Shown here piece by piece: positions 8,139-15,665 of a stretch of DNA of 64,000 nt. This DNA is from an uncultured Bacteroidota bacterium. Lineage in GTDB: Bacteria > Bacteroidota > Bacteroidia > Flavobacteriales_F > PHOS-HE28. The first letter of the stretch is position 1, and the number at the start of each line of letters is the position of its first letter. The DNA lies in the NCBI GenBank assembly GCA_902826215.1, contig CADEDY010000002.1, forward strand, positions 186,001 through 250,000, written 5' to 3'. The notes beneath the pieces were generated by a model. It saw only the letters and a program-made list of their open reading frames with translations, did no database searches and was not told where the DNA came from. The position numbers and the translations under genes were made by a program.

Positions 8139-10058
8139 ATGAAGTGGCGCTTCGCGGATCTTCCCGTCCGTACCAAGTTCATGATCACCTTGGGCATACC
8201 CGTTCTGGGTATGGTGCTGCTCATCGGCAAGCAGGTGGACTCGAGCATCAAACGGCGTTCGGTCATGATCTATGTGAATGAGCGCTCCAGTGTCATCGGA
8301 GCCATTTCCGAGGTGATCGATCAACTGCAGCGAGAGGGCGCTCTTTCGGTGGGTTATCTGACAGGCCAACCGGTCAGTTCCCAAAAGCTCGTGGTGCAGC
8401 AACAGCATGCCAACATGAGCATCGGCGCCTTGCGTGATCCGGCCCGTCCAGATGACCCAAGGCTGAACGATGGCCTTCCTTTCGATGGCTTGAACATCTT
8501 GCGTAAACGGGTATTGGATAAACGTATAGATGCTACGGCCACGAGCCGGGCATATGCCGAGATGGATCACGGGCTCCTGAACGAGGTGGAGCGGATCATG
8601 CGTACCGGCTTGGACCCGGAGACCAAGGACTGGATGTATGCGTACCAGCGCTTGCTCAATGCGAAACAGGCACTTTGCACGGTCCGTGACAGGCTCAGCA
8701 TCGGGGCGCAAGGCCCTATGAACGACAAGGATCAGGCTGAACTCAGCAACCTGATATCGCAGTACGAAACGAACCTGCTTCTGTTCGAGCGCGATGCTCA
8801 GCCAGAGGTGCTTGCCATGTACCGTGAGCTTTTCCAAGGACCGGATGTCAATTTCCTCCGCGCTTTGATCGGCACGGTGAAAGAGCGTCGAATGGCTGAA
8901 CCCGCCGGGATCGCTCCACGTCAATGGTGGGAATTGTCTCTGCAGGCCTTGGATAAACTGAAGCTCGTGGAAGATCGTTCATTGGGCCTGATCCAGGAAG
9001 TGACGGCAGCGAACGCCCGAAGTGCTGAATTCCGCTTGTTGATCGTACTCGCAGCGCTGTTCGGTGTGGTGGGGGCGGTAACGGTCATGGGCTTCGTGAT
9101 CCTGCGTGGAGTGCGGAATACGGTGAATGAGGTGGGGCAAGCTGCACGATCACTGGCCATGGGCGATATCCGAGCCGAAGTACCCGTGAACAGTGCGGAC
9201 GAGATCGGGCAGATGGCGCGCTCCTTCAACGGCATGATGGACAATATCCGATCCCAAGCCAGCAGTGCGGAAGCGATCGGAAAGGGCAACTACGATACTT
9301 CTGTGATGGTGCGCGGTCCACAGGATGTTCTGGGCAATGCGCTCTCGCGGATGAAGGAGAATCTGAAAGCCGCTCGTTTGCGCGACAACGAACAGACCTC
9401 GGCCTTGCAGAAGGAGAAGGTGAAGCTCGAAGAAGCGAACGAACGCATCTTGGTGTTGATCAAAGAGATGCACCATCGGGTGAAGAACAACCTGCAAGTG
9501 GTAGCCAGCCTATTGCGTTTGCAGGCAGGCACCATCGCCGATGAACGCCTCCAAAGCGCCTTTGATCAGAGCCAGAGCCGTGTGACCTCCATGGCCTTGA
9601 TCCACGAGAAATTGTACAAGGGCGATGAGTTGGCAACGCTGGATGTGGGCTTGTATATCGAAGAACTGTTCGCCGACCTGGTGCGGGTGAACGATGTGGG
9701 TGATCGGATCGAGTACAAGGCCTACATCGATCAGGAACTCGCCTTCGATATGCACACCATGGTTCCGCTAGGCCTGGTGCTGAACGAGTTGATCACCAAC
9801 AGTTTCAAGCATGCTTTCAAGGGACGTCCTTCAGGCCATATCAAGCTCACGATTGCGCGCGCTACGGATGGTTCGTTCGACCTGATCTATACCGATGACG
9901 GGGTTGGCATTCCGCTGGAAAAGATCCAATCGGATGGCGCCACGCTCGGCGTGAGTCTGATCGAGAGCCTGGTTGAACAGCTCAATGGACGAATGACCGT
10001 GGAAGGGGGCAGTAAGGGCACCTATTACCACATCCGATTCCGCACGCGCGGGGAGTGA
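8139..10058 (+). CDS. Sensor histidine kinase with NIT-like sensor, HAMP and HisKA_2 domains
   Basis: 639 residues. A first membrane helix ([16 protein letters not shown]) is followed by a mostly helical periplasmic domain of about 280 residues resembling the nitrate/nitrite-sensing NIT fold ([19 protein letters not shown]). A second helix ([23 protein letters not shown]), a HAMP linker ([18 protein letters not shown]...) and a coiled coil follow. The kinase core is HisKA_2 with His about 446 ([18 protein letters not shown]) and a HATPase with [16 protein letters not shown] and YTDDGVGIP. No receiver gene is adjacent, so it is an orphan kinase. NIT assignment is by general pattern and the ligand is not shown. 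Confidence 0.88.
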   Translation: MKWRFADLPVRTKFMITLGIPVLGMVLLIGKQVDSSIKRRSVMIYVNERSSVIGAISEVIDQLQREGALSVGYLTGQPVSSQKLVVQQQHANMSIGALRDPARPDDPRLNDGLPFDGLNILRKRVLDKRIDATATSRAYAEMDHGLLNEVERIMRTGLDPETKDWMYAYQRLLNAKQALCTVRDRLSIGAQGPMNDKDQAELSNLISQYETNLLLFERDAQPEVLAMYRELFQGPDVNFLRALIGTVKERRMAEPAGIAPRQWWELSLQALDKLKLVEDRSLGLIQEVTAANARSAEFRLLIVLAALFGVVGAVTVMGFVILRGVRNTVNEVGQAARSLAMGDIRAEVPVNSADEIGQMARSFNGMMDNIRSQASSAEAIGKGNYDTSVMVRGPQDVLGNALSRMKENLKAARLRDNEQTSALQKEKVKLEEANERILVLIKEMHHRVKNNLQVVASLLRLQAGTIADERLQSAFDQSQSRVTSMALIHEKLYKGDELATLDVGLYIEELFADLVRVNDVGDRIEYKAYIDQELAFDMHTMVPLGLVLNELITNSFKHAFKGRPSGHIKLTIARATDGSFDLIYTDDGVGIPLEKIQSDGATLGVSLIESLVEQLNGRMTVEGGSKGTYYHIRFRTRGE

Positions 10059-10069
10059 CCCAAGGTGGA

Positions 10070-10825
10070 TCAGCCTTCGGCGAGCGCGTTCTCCACTTCT
10101 TCGCTCAACTCCATGTTGTGGTAAACGTCGTTCACGTCCTCGTCCTCATCCAAAAGGTCGATCAGGCGCATCACGTTCTTCGCCACATCCACATCGGTCA
10201 CGGGAATGGTGGACAAGGGGAACCGTTTCAGTTCGGCACTCTTCGTTTCCACGCCCAGTTGTTCCAGCTTCTGGGCCATGCTTCCAAAGGCCGTATAGGG
10301 GGCGAGGATCACCATGCCTTCTTCATCACGATGGACATCGTCCGCTCCAGCATCGATGCATTCCATCTCGAATTCGTCCGCATCGCGGCCTTCCAACGTA
10401 GCAGCCTCGACAACGAATTCGGCCTTGCGGTCGAACACGTGCGCCAGTGATCCCGTGGTGCCCAAGGTTCCGTCGCATTTGCTGAAGAAGCTTCGCACAT
10501 TCGCCACGGTGCGTGTTGGGTTGTTGGTAGCCGTTTCCACGAAGATGGCCACGCCTCCTGGAGCATAGCCCTCATAGGTCATTTCCGAGAAGTCGGCCTC
10601 GCTTCCTCCCGCGGCCTTCTTGATCGCGCGATCCACGTTGTCCTTGGGCATGTTCATGCCACGTGCGTTTTGGATCGCCATCTTCAGCCGGGAGTTCGAA
10701 TCCGGATTGGGGCCCCCGGCCTTCACGGCCATGGCGATCTCTTTCCCGATGCGGGTGAAGAGTTTACTGAGTTTGGCGTTACGTGCGAAGATCTTGTGCT
10801 TGCGCTTCTCGAAAATGCGGCCCAT
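10070..10825 (-). CDS. yebC: YebC/PmpR family protein
   Basis: 251 residues, full length. It begins MGRIFEKRKHKIFARNAKLSKLFTRIGKEI; most relatives begin AGHSKWANIKHRK, so the N-terminus is the variant seen in Bacteroidota. The conserved stretches NARGMNMPKDNVDRAIKKA, YEGYAPGGVAIFVE and TDNxNRT-like ETATNNPTRTVANVR are present. Family members act as DNA-binding regulators or, as shown for some relatives, as ribosome-associated factors; which applies here is open. It is monocistronic with its own -7 box. Confidence 0.94.
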   Translation of the reverse strand: MGRIFEKRKHKIFARNAKLSKLFTRIGKEIAMAVKAGGPNPDSNSRLKMAIQNARGMNMPKDNVDRAIKKAAGGSEADFSEMTYEGYAPGGVAIFVETATNNPTRTVANVRSFFSKCDGTLGTTGSLAHVFDRKAEFVVEAATLEGRDADEFEMECIDAGADDVHRDEEGMVILAPYTAFGSMAQKLEQLGVETKSAELKRFPLSTIPVTDVDVAKNVMRLIDLLDEDEDVNDVYHNMELSEEVENALAEG

Positions 10826-10874
10826 GGCAATAGGTGATCGATCGTTGATGGTGCTACGTTGTGCAGCGAATGCC

Positions 10875-10882
10875 CAAAAGTA
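10875..10882 (-). promoter_or_regulatory. Putative -7 box (TACTTTTG) for yebC
   Basis: Perfect TAnnTTTG match on the minus strand, 49 nt before the ATG at 10825. Confidence 0.55.
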
Positions 10883-10915
10883 GCCGGTTCATCGGGATGA
10901 AGCCGGAGAAAGGGG

Positions 10916-10955
10916 GGAGCCGCAGACCATCATCTTCCGATGCGGCTGCGGCTCC
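10916..10955 (-). terminator. Hairpin after the PorT-like barrel gene
   Basis: A perfect 10-bp inverted repeat (GGAGCCGCAG at 10916-10925 with CTGCGGCTCC at 10946-10955), about 50 bp past the stop of the minus-strand barrel gene. On the minus strand it is followed by CCCCCTTTCT, a weak U-tract. Confidence 0.5.
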
Positions 10956-11006
10956 AAGGTCCAACCCCTCGTCGCATGGTGGATCCTGATCGGATCCAGG
11001 ACCGTG

Positions 11007-12014
11007 CTAGTTGAACCCGATGATGGTGAGGCCGACATTGAACGGTGTCAGCTCAGGTCCCTTGTTATCCGCGAACAGCGGTGTGAGTGCGTATTCGGCG
11101 AACAAGTTCAAACTTCCATAGCCGATCCTGACCGAAGCGGCAGCGCGGTACGGGAGCAGGTAGTGTTCTCCCTTATCGATATCCTTCTGCGTGGTGCCAT
11201 CCAAGCGATACTTCTGCTTGTACATGCTGTCGTAGTACCAGGTGCCCACGACGCCTACTGCTACATGGAAGTTCTTCTTGTTATTGAATTCATAGCTCGG
11301 CGGGCGCTTGCCACCGACCGTATCCCGGGAAGCGGTTTGCATTTCCTCGGCTGTGGGCATCTTCGCTTTCTTCGAATTGAACTCCAACATCAACGGGACG
11401 CGGATGCCGCTCTGGCGCAATTTGTTCTTGCGGAACTGTGGACTTTCGACCGGTATGGCGAAGATCGAGTCGTTGGTGAACTGAAGCAGGTTGTTCCCTT
11501 TCAAGCGATAGCTGGTGAACTCCCATCCAAGTCCGGTGAGCAGACCGAAATGGTGCGAACCGAACTCGATCTTCTGTTCCATGAAGTTGATCGATACGAA
11601 ACGGGAGTTCGCTTGATCCAACTCCATATATTCCGATCCCTTGGGCAAGTTCGTGCTGCCATCCGGACCGAGTAACATGTTCAATCCCACGTCGATACCG
11701 CTCCAATAGGTGAACTGGTTCCGTCGCTCTGTGCGCAAGTCCTTCAAGCGGTCGGCGATGCTATCCTCCTCCGATGCCCAATCGCGGGGTTCCGAGATGA
11801 TCGTGATCTTCTTGCGCTGGGTCGTGATGACCAGTGGATTCGACTTCTTGGTGGTGTCGATGGGTGTAACCCGGGCGAAAGCCCCGTCCTTCGAGTTCAC
11901 CCCCAAGGATAAGGCGTGACTTTCCGATTGCTCGGGTGTAGCCGTGCTGTCCTGTTGGGCTTGCGTGAGCGAGCCAAGGGATATCAGTAGGATGGAGGCG
12001 AGGATCTTCTTCAT
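11007..12014 (-). CDS. PorT-like outer-membrane beta-barrel protein
   Basis: 335 residues with a clear signal peptide (MKKILASILLISLGSLTQAQ). A polar N-terminal stretch (about 21-90, with RKKITIISEPRDWASEEDS) leads into alternating strands typical of a small outer-membrane barrel (YWSGIDVGLNMLL, HHFGLLTGLGWEFTSYRL, FHVAVGVVGTWYYDS, LNLFAEYALTPLF), ending in an aromatic-poor GLTIIGFN. The anti-sigma gene nearby also ends with a barrel-like tail region. Its upstream region carries the same CCTGTAAC/CCGTCCTA pair as the ECF sigma gene, so it probably belongs to that sigma factor's regulon. Exact role unknown. Confidence 0.8.
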   Translation of the reverse strand: MKKILASILLISLGSLTQAQQDSTATPEQSESHALSLGVNSKDGAFARVTPIDTTKKSNPLVITTQRKKITIISEPRDWASEEDSIADRLKDLRTERRNQFTYWSGIDVGLNMLLGPDGSTNLPKGSEYMELDQANSRFVSINFMEQKIEFGSHHFGLLTGLGWEFTSYRLKGNNLLQFTNDSIFAIPVESPQFRKNKLRQSGIRVPLMLEFNSKKAKMPTAEEMQTASRDTVGGKRPPSYEFNNKKNFHVAVGVVGTWYYDSMYKQKYRLDGTTQKDIDKGEHYLLPYRAAASVRIGYGSLNLFAEYALTPLFADNKGPELTPFNVGLTIIGFN

Positions 12015-12033
12015 GGTCGTGGTCTTCTGTATC

Positions 12034-12064
12034 TAGGACGGACTCGTGCAGGCGTTGTTACAGG
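12034..12064 (-). promoter_or_regulatory. ECF-type promoter of the PorT-like gene
   Basis: On the minus strand: CCTGTAAC (plus 12064-12057), 15 bp spacer, CCGTCCTA (plus 12041-12034), then 19 nt to the ATG. The same pair occurs before the TonB-like gene and, with a varied -10, before the ECF sigma gene. Confidence 0.65.
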
Positions 12065-12080
12065 CGTCTAAGAAAAAGCA

Positions 12081-12103
12081 GAAGCCCCGCTTAGCGGGGC
12101 TTC
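12081..12103 (-). terminator. Rho-independent terminator of the TonB-like gene
   Basis: Perfect 10-bp stem GAAGCCCCGC / GCGGGGCTTC with a 3-nt loop, followed on the minus strand by TGCTTTTTC. It lies 23 bp past the stop of the TonB-like gene and upstream of the barrel promoter. Confidence 0.9.
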
Positions 12104-12126
12104 ATAAGCTTTAGGGTGTTCAGCTA

Positions 12127-12498
12127 TCAAGCCTTCTCACGGTGGAAGTTGAACCGCATGTGCGTGGTCTTCCAGCTACCCTCCGGGTTATCGCCGATGT
12201 CGATGCGTGCCAGCTTGCGGAGTACATAGCTCTTGAGGCGCTCGTTCGCCGAGTTGCACTCCAGCACTTCGATCCGTCCTTCCGTGTTGATCACGAAACT
12301 GACGAAGACCTCTCCGGTCATATCCGCTCGATCCAGCAATGGATACGAGATGTTGTTCCGAAGTGCGCGATCCAAGCTCCGTTCCAGGTTGGAGCGCTTT
12401 GTATTCGCGGGAACACGGAGTGGTTCTGCGGCCCGTGTATAGCCGAAGGTGAATACCGTAGCGAACAGAAGCAGTGTGCGGGTGATGGTGGTTTTCAT
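12127..12498 (-). CDS. Small exported protein with TonB C-terminal-like domain
   Basis: 123 residues: a signal peptide (MKTTITRTLLLFATVFTFGYTRA) and then a single domain with LDRALRNNISYPLLDRADMTGEVFVSFVINTEGRIEVL. This is the pattern of the TonB C-terminal/energy-transducer fold (PxxxxGxVxVxFxVxxxGxI). There is no membrane anchor besides the signal and no proline-rich linker, so it is unlikely to be a working TonB. It has its own ECF-type promoter and a strong terminator, and is probably a target of the neighbouring sigma factor. Confidence 0.78.
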   Translation of the reverse strand: MKTTITRTLLLFATVFTFGYTRAAEPLRVPANTKRSNLERSLDRALRNNISYPLLDRADMTGEVFVSFVINTEGRIEVLECNSANERLKSYVLRKLARIDIGDNPEGSWKTTHMRFNFHREKA

Positions 12499-12527
12499 GG
12501 CCGTGTGGTGTTGGTCCTATTTGTTCA

Positions 12528-12559
12528 TAGGACGGTGATCCTCCAGGGTCAGTTACAGG
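12528..12559 (-). promoter_or_regulatory. ECF-type promoter of the TonB-like gene
   Basis: On the minus strand: CCTGTAAC (plus 12559-12552), 16 bp spacer, CCGTCCTA (plus 12535-12528), 29 nt before the ATG at 12498. Both boxes are identical to those of the PorT-like gene. Confidence 0.65.
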
Positions 12560-12651
12560 GTTCGGGAGGGATCGTGATGAACGGCGAGGAGGGTGGTATG
12601 AGCGGAGATGCCGCCACAGCTTGTACCGAAAACGCGTGATCGGATCAAGGA

Positions 12652-13986
12652 TCAACGACTCGCAGTGATGCCGAGCTTCCGCCCCAATCGCAACTGGAAA
12701 GCGTTCACACCACCGTCTTCGCCACGGCCCACAGTGAGTCCCGAGTGATGGCCACCAACGACCTTCAGGCCACGATCCACGGCGGCCACTGCATCATCAC
12801 CGTCCAAGGGGTCGGTGTTCCGGTCGGTTTCATCCAAAACCGTTCCACGGACCGTGGCAGCAAGTAATCCGCCCAGCGATGTCGGTTGCTCCATAGCACG
12901 AACAGTGGAAGGGGTGCGCTCCGGCACTTGGGCCAATTGCTCGACCGGCGGGGCAGTAGTATCCGGCACTTTCTTGGGTGCCTGTTGAGGCAATTCCTGG
13001 TGTTCGGGAACCGGCTGGCTAACGGGCGTGCCACCTTCAACGGGTGCTACTGGCATCTGCGATCCAGAGCCCTTGATCGGAAGTACGGATGGTTTTGGAG
13101 CTTGTTGGTTATTCACCTCCGGGTTTTCCGGGACGATAGCTCCTTCGGGTTCTTTTAGTGCTGTCTGTGCCAATGCATCAGGCGTTGCCTCGGTGGCCGG
13201 CGTGATTGTCGGTGAAGCATTCTTCGGCACCTGAACGATCTCAGGGGCTCGTGGGGAACGCATCAGTAGGAACCAAGCACCAAAGCCGAATAGAAGAGCA
13301 ATGGAGGCGGCAGCCGCAAAACGTAGCATCGAGCGCCCAGCCCCGATCGGAATGGCACGCCCACCCTTCTTCAGTTCCGCCTTCGACCGGTAGGGTAGGA
13401 GTTCCGGATCGATCCGTGCGGCTTGCACCAACCGTTGCTGTTGCCGCGCTTCTTGATGTTGGCTCAGGTATACTTCGAGCGCTTGTTCTTGCGAGGGTTC
13501 CAAGTCCCCTTCCAGTTGCGCAACAAGATGGTCGGTCAAGGTGAATGCATTCAGATGAGAAGTGGGTGGGAAATGGCGCTCCAGCTCCTGTTTCCCAGTG
13601 AATCGCTCCGAAATGGACTCCGACCGCGTTAATGTGTACAGCCGCTCCACACGTTGCAGTTCGGGGTGCTCTTTAAGGTAGGCGGCCAAGGCCACAAGCT
13701 CCTTGGCTCCAAGGTCACCTTCCAGTCGAGCGATGATATGGTCCTCCGCATTCACACGACTGATCGGCCCCGTTGGTGGAAGTGCACGTTTGAGCGCTTC
13801 CTTCTCCGCAGTGGATAACTGGTCGGCGATCGCCGTGACCGTGGGCAGATCATCCACGATAGGAACCAGTTCCGGATACAGCAACAGAAAAGCATCGAGT
13901 TCCCGTTCTTGGTCAGGGGCGAGCATCCCATCCAGACGGTCAAGCAGCCAGGCTTCGTAGTTGGTATGGTCGATGTGTCCGTTCAA
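12652..13986 (-). CDS. Anti-sigma-like membrane protein with three N-terminal repeats
   Basis: 444 residues. The cytoplasmic part holds three divergent copies of one helical module at about residues 10-44, 80-115 and 150-185. Each has the pattern DHxxxRLEGDLxxxQExxLxxYLxxHPEL, resembling anti-sigma zinc-finger modules but with no Cys or zinc-binding His. One membrane helix follows (LRFAAAASIALLFGFGAWFLLM, about 221-242), then a long Pro-rich periplasmic linker and a C-terminal region (GLKVVGGHHSGLTVGRGEDGG...). Its ATG overlaps the ECF sigma stop by 4 bp. The position strongly implies that it restrains that sigma factor; inhibition itself is inferred. Confidence 0.82.
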   Translation of the reverse strand: MNGHIDHTNYEAWLLDRLDGMLAPDQERELDAFLLLYPELVPIVDDLPTVTAIADQLSTAEKEALKRALPPTGPISRVNAEDHIIARLEGDLGAKELVALAAYLKEHPELQRVERLYTLTRSESISERFTGKQELERHFPPTSHLNAFTLTDHLVAQLEGDLEPSQEQALEVYLSQHQEARQQQRLVQAARIDPELLPYRSKAELKKGGRAIPIGAGRSMLRFAAAASIALLFGFGAWFLLMRSPRAPEIVQVPKNASPTITPATEATPDALAQTALKEPEGAIVPENPEVNNQQAPKPSVLPIKGSGSQMPVAPVEGGTPVSQPVPEHQELPQQAPKKVPDTTAPPVEQLAQVPERTPSTVRAMEQPTSLGGLLAATVRGTVLDETDRNTDPLDGDDAVAAVDRGLKVVGGHHSGLTVGRGEDGGVNAFQLRLGRKLGITASR

Positions 13987-14468
13987 AGCACGAGGTCCAA
14001 TTGTCCGATGTAATTCTTCAAAGCCGTGCGTCCACGGTAGATGTACACTTTCACCTGGGCCAAGCTCAAACGTGTCAGTTCGGCGATCTCATCATAGCTG
14101 TACCCCTCCAGATCGCGCAACAGCACTACACTCCGTTGAATATCGGGTAAGGTGGCGAGCGCGGAGTCGAGGATCGCCTTCAGGTCCGGTTGAGCGGTCG
14201 TTGTAGCCGAAAGATGGGTGTGGTGGTCTTCCATTCGCTGGCTCCGTTGTCCTTTGCGCACTTCATCCACCATGATGTGATGCGCCGTGGTGAAGAGGTA
14301 GCTTTTAGCCTTGGTCCCCTCCACGTCATCCACCCTGATCCACAGCCGGGCGAAGCTCTCCTGCACCACATCCTTGGCGAGGTCTTCGTCGCGGAGGTGT
14401 TTCACCGCGAAGCGATAGATGCCATCGGCATGCAGGTCCACGGCGGTATTGTAATCAGCGAGCGTCAT
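13983..14468 (-). CDS. ECF RNA polymerase sigma factor
   Basis: 161 residues, normal for ECF sigma factors. Region 2 is at about 10-75 (YRFAVKHLRDEDLAKDVVQESFARLW, KSYLFTTAHHIMVDEVRK) and region 4 at about 105-155 (LPDIQRSVVLLRDLEGYSYDEIAEL, LSLAQVKVYIYRGRTALKNYI). It overlaps the downstream anti-sigma-like gene by ATGA, so the two are translationally coupled. Its own upstream region carries CCTGTAAC plus a CGTC box, matching the promoters of two neighbours, so it likely drives itself. Confidence 0.95.
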   Translation of the reverse strand: MTLADYNTAVDLHADGIYRFAVKHLRDEDLAKDVVQESFARLWIRVDDVEGTKAKSYLFTTAHHIMVDEVRKGQRSQRMEDHHTHLSATTTAQPDLKAILDSALATLPDIQRSVVLLRDLEGYSYDEIAELTRLSLAQVKVYIYRGRTALKNYIGQLDLVL

Positions 14469-14498
14469 CAGCGGGTGAGGGAACCCGTTATTCTCCTG

Positions 14499-14529
14499 TG
14501 TGACGAGGGAGTTCTGCGAAAGTTACAGG
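14499..14529 (-). promoter_or_regulatory. Probable autoregulatory ECF promoter of the sigma gene
   Basis: On the minus strand: CCTGTAAC (plus 14529-14522), 15 bp spacer, TCGTCACA (plus 14506-14499), 30 nt before the sigma ATG. The -35 box is identical to those of the two neighbours; the -10 keeps the CGTC core. Confidence 0.55.
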
Positions 14530-14551
14530 ACGGACGAGTACACAAAAGCAC

Positions 14552-14579
14552 GGCGGCGTCAGGTCCCCCGAACGCCGCC
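14552..14579 (-). terminator. Hairpin after the coiled-coil lipoprotein gene
   Basis: An 8-bp stem (GGCGGCGT / ACGCCGCC) with a 12-nt loop, starting 21 bp past the minus-strand lipoprotein stop and followed by GTGCTTTTG on that strand. Confidence 0.5.
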
Positions 14580-14600
14580 ATGCACAATGGTCCGCCGCGG

Positions 14601-15491
14601 TCACTTCACCTCGACCACCATGTACTTGCTCATTTTCCAGAAGGCCGCAGGATCCTTGATCTCCAAGTAGGCCAGTTCGTCACCTTGTTCCACGATCGTG
14701 TAGCTGTTCTTCGGGTGCTCGGTCACGAGATGTGCTTTCTTGGCTCCCAATGGGACTCGGTTGGTCTGACGCATATCCACTTCCTTGAATTTGTCGGTGG
14801 CAACATCGCCGCTCATGGATGCCGTTTTGCCGAGGCCGATCAGTCCTCCGGAACGGGTCACAACGCCGCTCTCTTCCAATTCCTTGGTCGTGCCTACAAC
14901 ATAATAGACCGTGTTCATCACATTGGTCTGTTGTTCGATGATCGCTTCGCGCTTGGCGACCTCCAGTTCGATGCTGGTGAGTTGTTCATTCACCTGTTCG
15001 ATCTTGAAATCACGAGCGAGCAGTTCTTCCTTCATACCAGCGATGGACGAATCGCGTGAAGCCAACATGTTGTCCAGGTCCTTCAGTTTCTTGCGCAGTC
15101 CGCGTGCTTCGATCTTGCTCTTGTCCAACCGTTCAGTGAGTTCGGCGATCCGATCGCGGCTCTCCTGCATCAAGCCATTCATCAGCTGCAGGTCCTTTAC
15201 CATGCGGCCGCGTTTGTCCATGTTCAATTCGCCTTCTGCATTCTCGCCAAGGACCTTTTCGCGATCGTCCATCAACGCGATGTTCTGCTCGATCTCATCG
15301 AAGGAGAGTGTCATTTCGCCGATCAGGGAATCGCGCGTTTGTAGTTCATTCTGCAAGCGTTCTACCTCGTTCCGCGCTGCGACCTCTCCTTCGGATGGAC
15401 CGGAGGAACAGGAAGCGAAGCCAACGGCGATCACGATAGCAGCAATGCCTGCCTTTGAGACGCCGACCGATCTGATGACTGGAGTTTTCAT
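14601..15491 (-). CDS. Coiled-coil lipoprotein (Cbp1-like family)
   Basis: 296 residues. A signal peptide ends in a lipobox-like GFASCSS (Cys about 28). A long heptad-rich coiled coil runs over about residues 35-190 (ARNEVERLQNELQTRDSLIGE, RDRIAELTERLDKSKIEARGL). The C-terminal globular part (about 195-296) contains NTVYYVVGTTKELEESGVV and NSYTIVEQGDELAYLEI. Homologues in Bacteroidota are often labelled Cbp1-like collagen-binding adhesins, but nothing here proves binding. It is probably an envelope-anchored structural protein. Confident as a lipoprotein, unsure of role. Confidence 0.8.
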   Translation of the reverse strand: MKTPVIRSVGVSKAGIAAIVIAVGFASCSSGPSEGEVAARNEVERLQNELQTRDSLIGEMTLSFDEIEQNIALMDDREKVLGENAEGELNMDKRGRMVKDLQLMNGLMQESRDRIAELTERLDKSKIEARGLRKKLKDLDNMLASRDSSIAGMKEELLARDFKIEQVNEQLTSIELEVAKREAIIEQQTNVMNTVYYVVGTTKELEESGVVTRSGGLIGLGKTASMSGDVATDKFKEVDMRQTNRVPLGAKKAHLVTEHPKNSYTIVEQGDELAYLEIKDPAAFWKMSKYMVVEVK

Positions 15492-15665
15492 GGTTCTGGG
15501 GTTAGGTTCCTTTGATGATCGGTCATGACCGGAACCGTGCCAGTTGCCCTCCTGTGTTCGACCTACTGACGATCAGTCGTTTATGCGAACAAGGGGTGAC
15601 GCGGTCCGGGGCTTTGATTCCCCAAGAATGTGGCTCATAATCCCCCGGTTCTCGGTCGGGCCGGG

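Noticed and set aside
15492..15545. TGGCACG upstream of the coiled-coil lipoprotein gene
   Set aside because: The -12 part would read CGGT, not TTGC; only half of a sigma-54 site is present.
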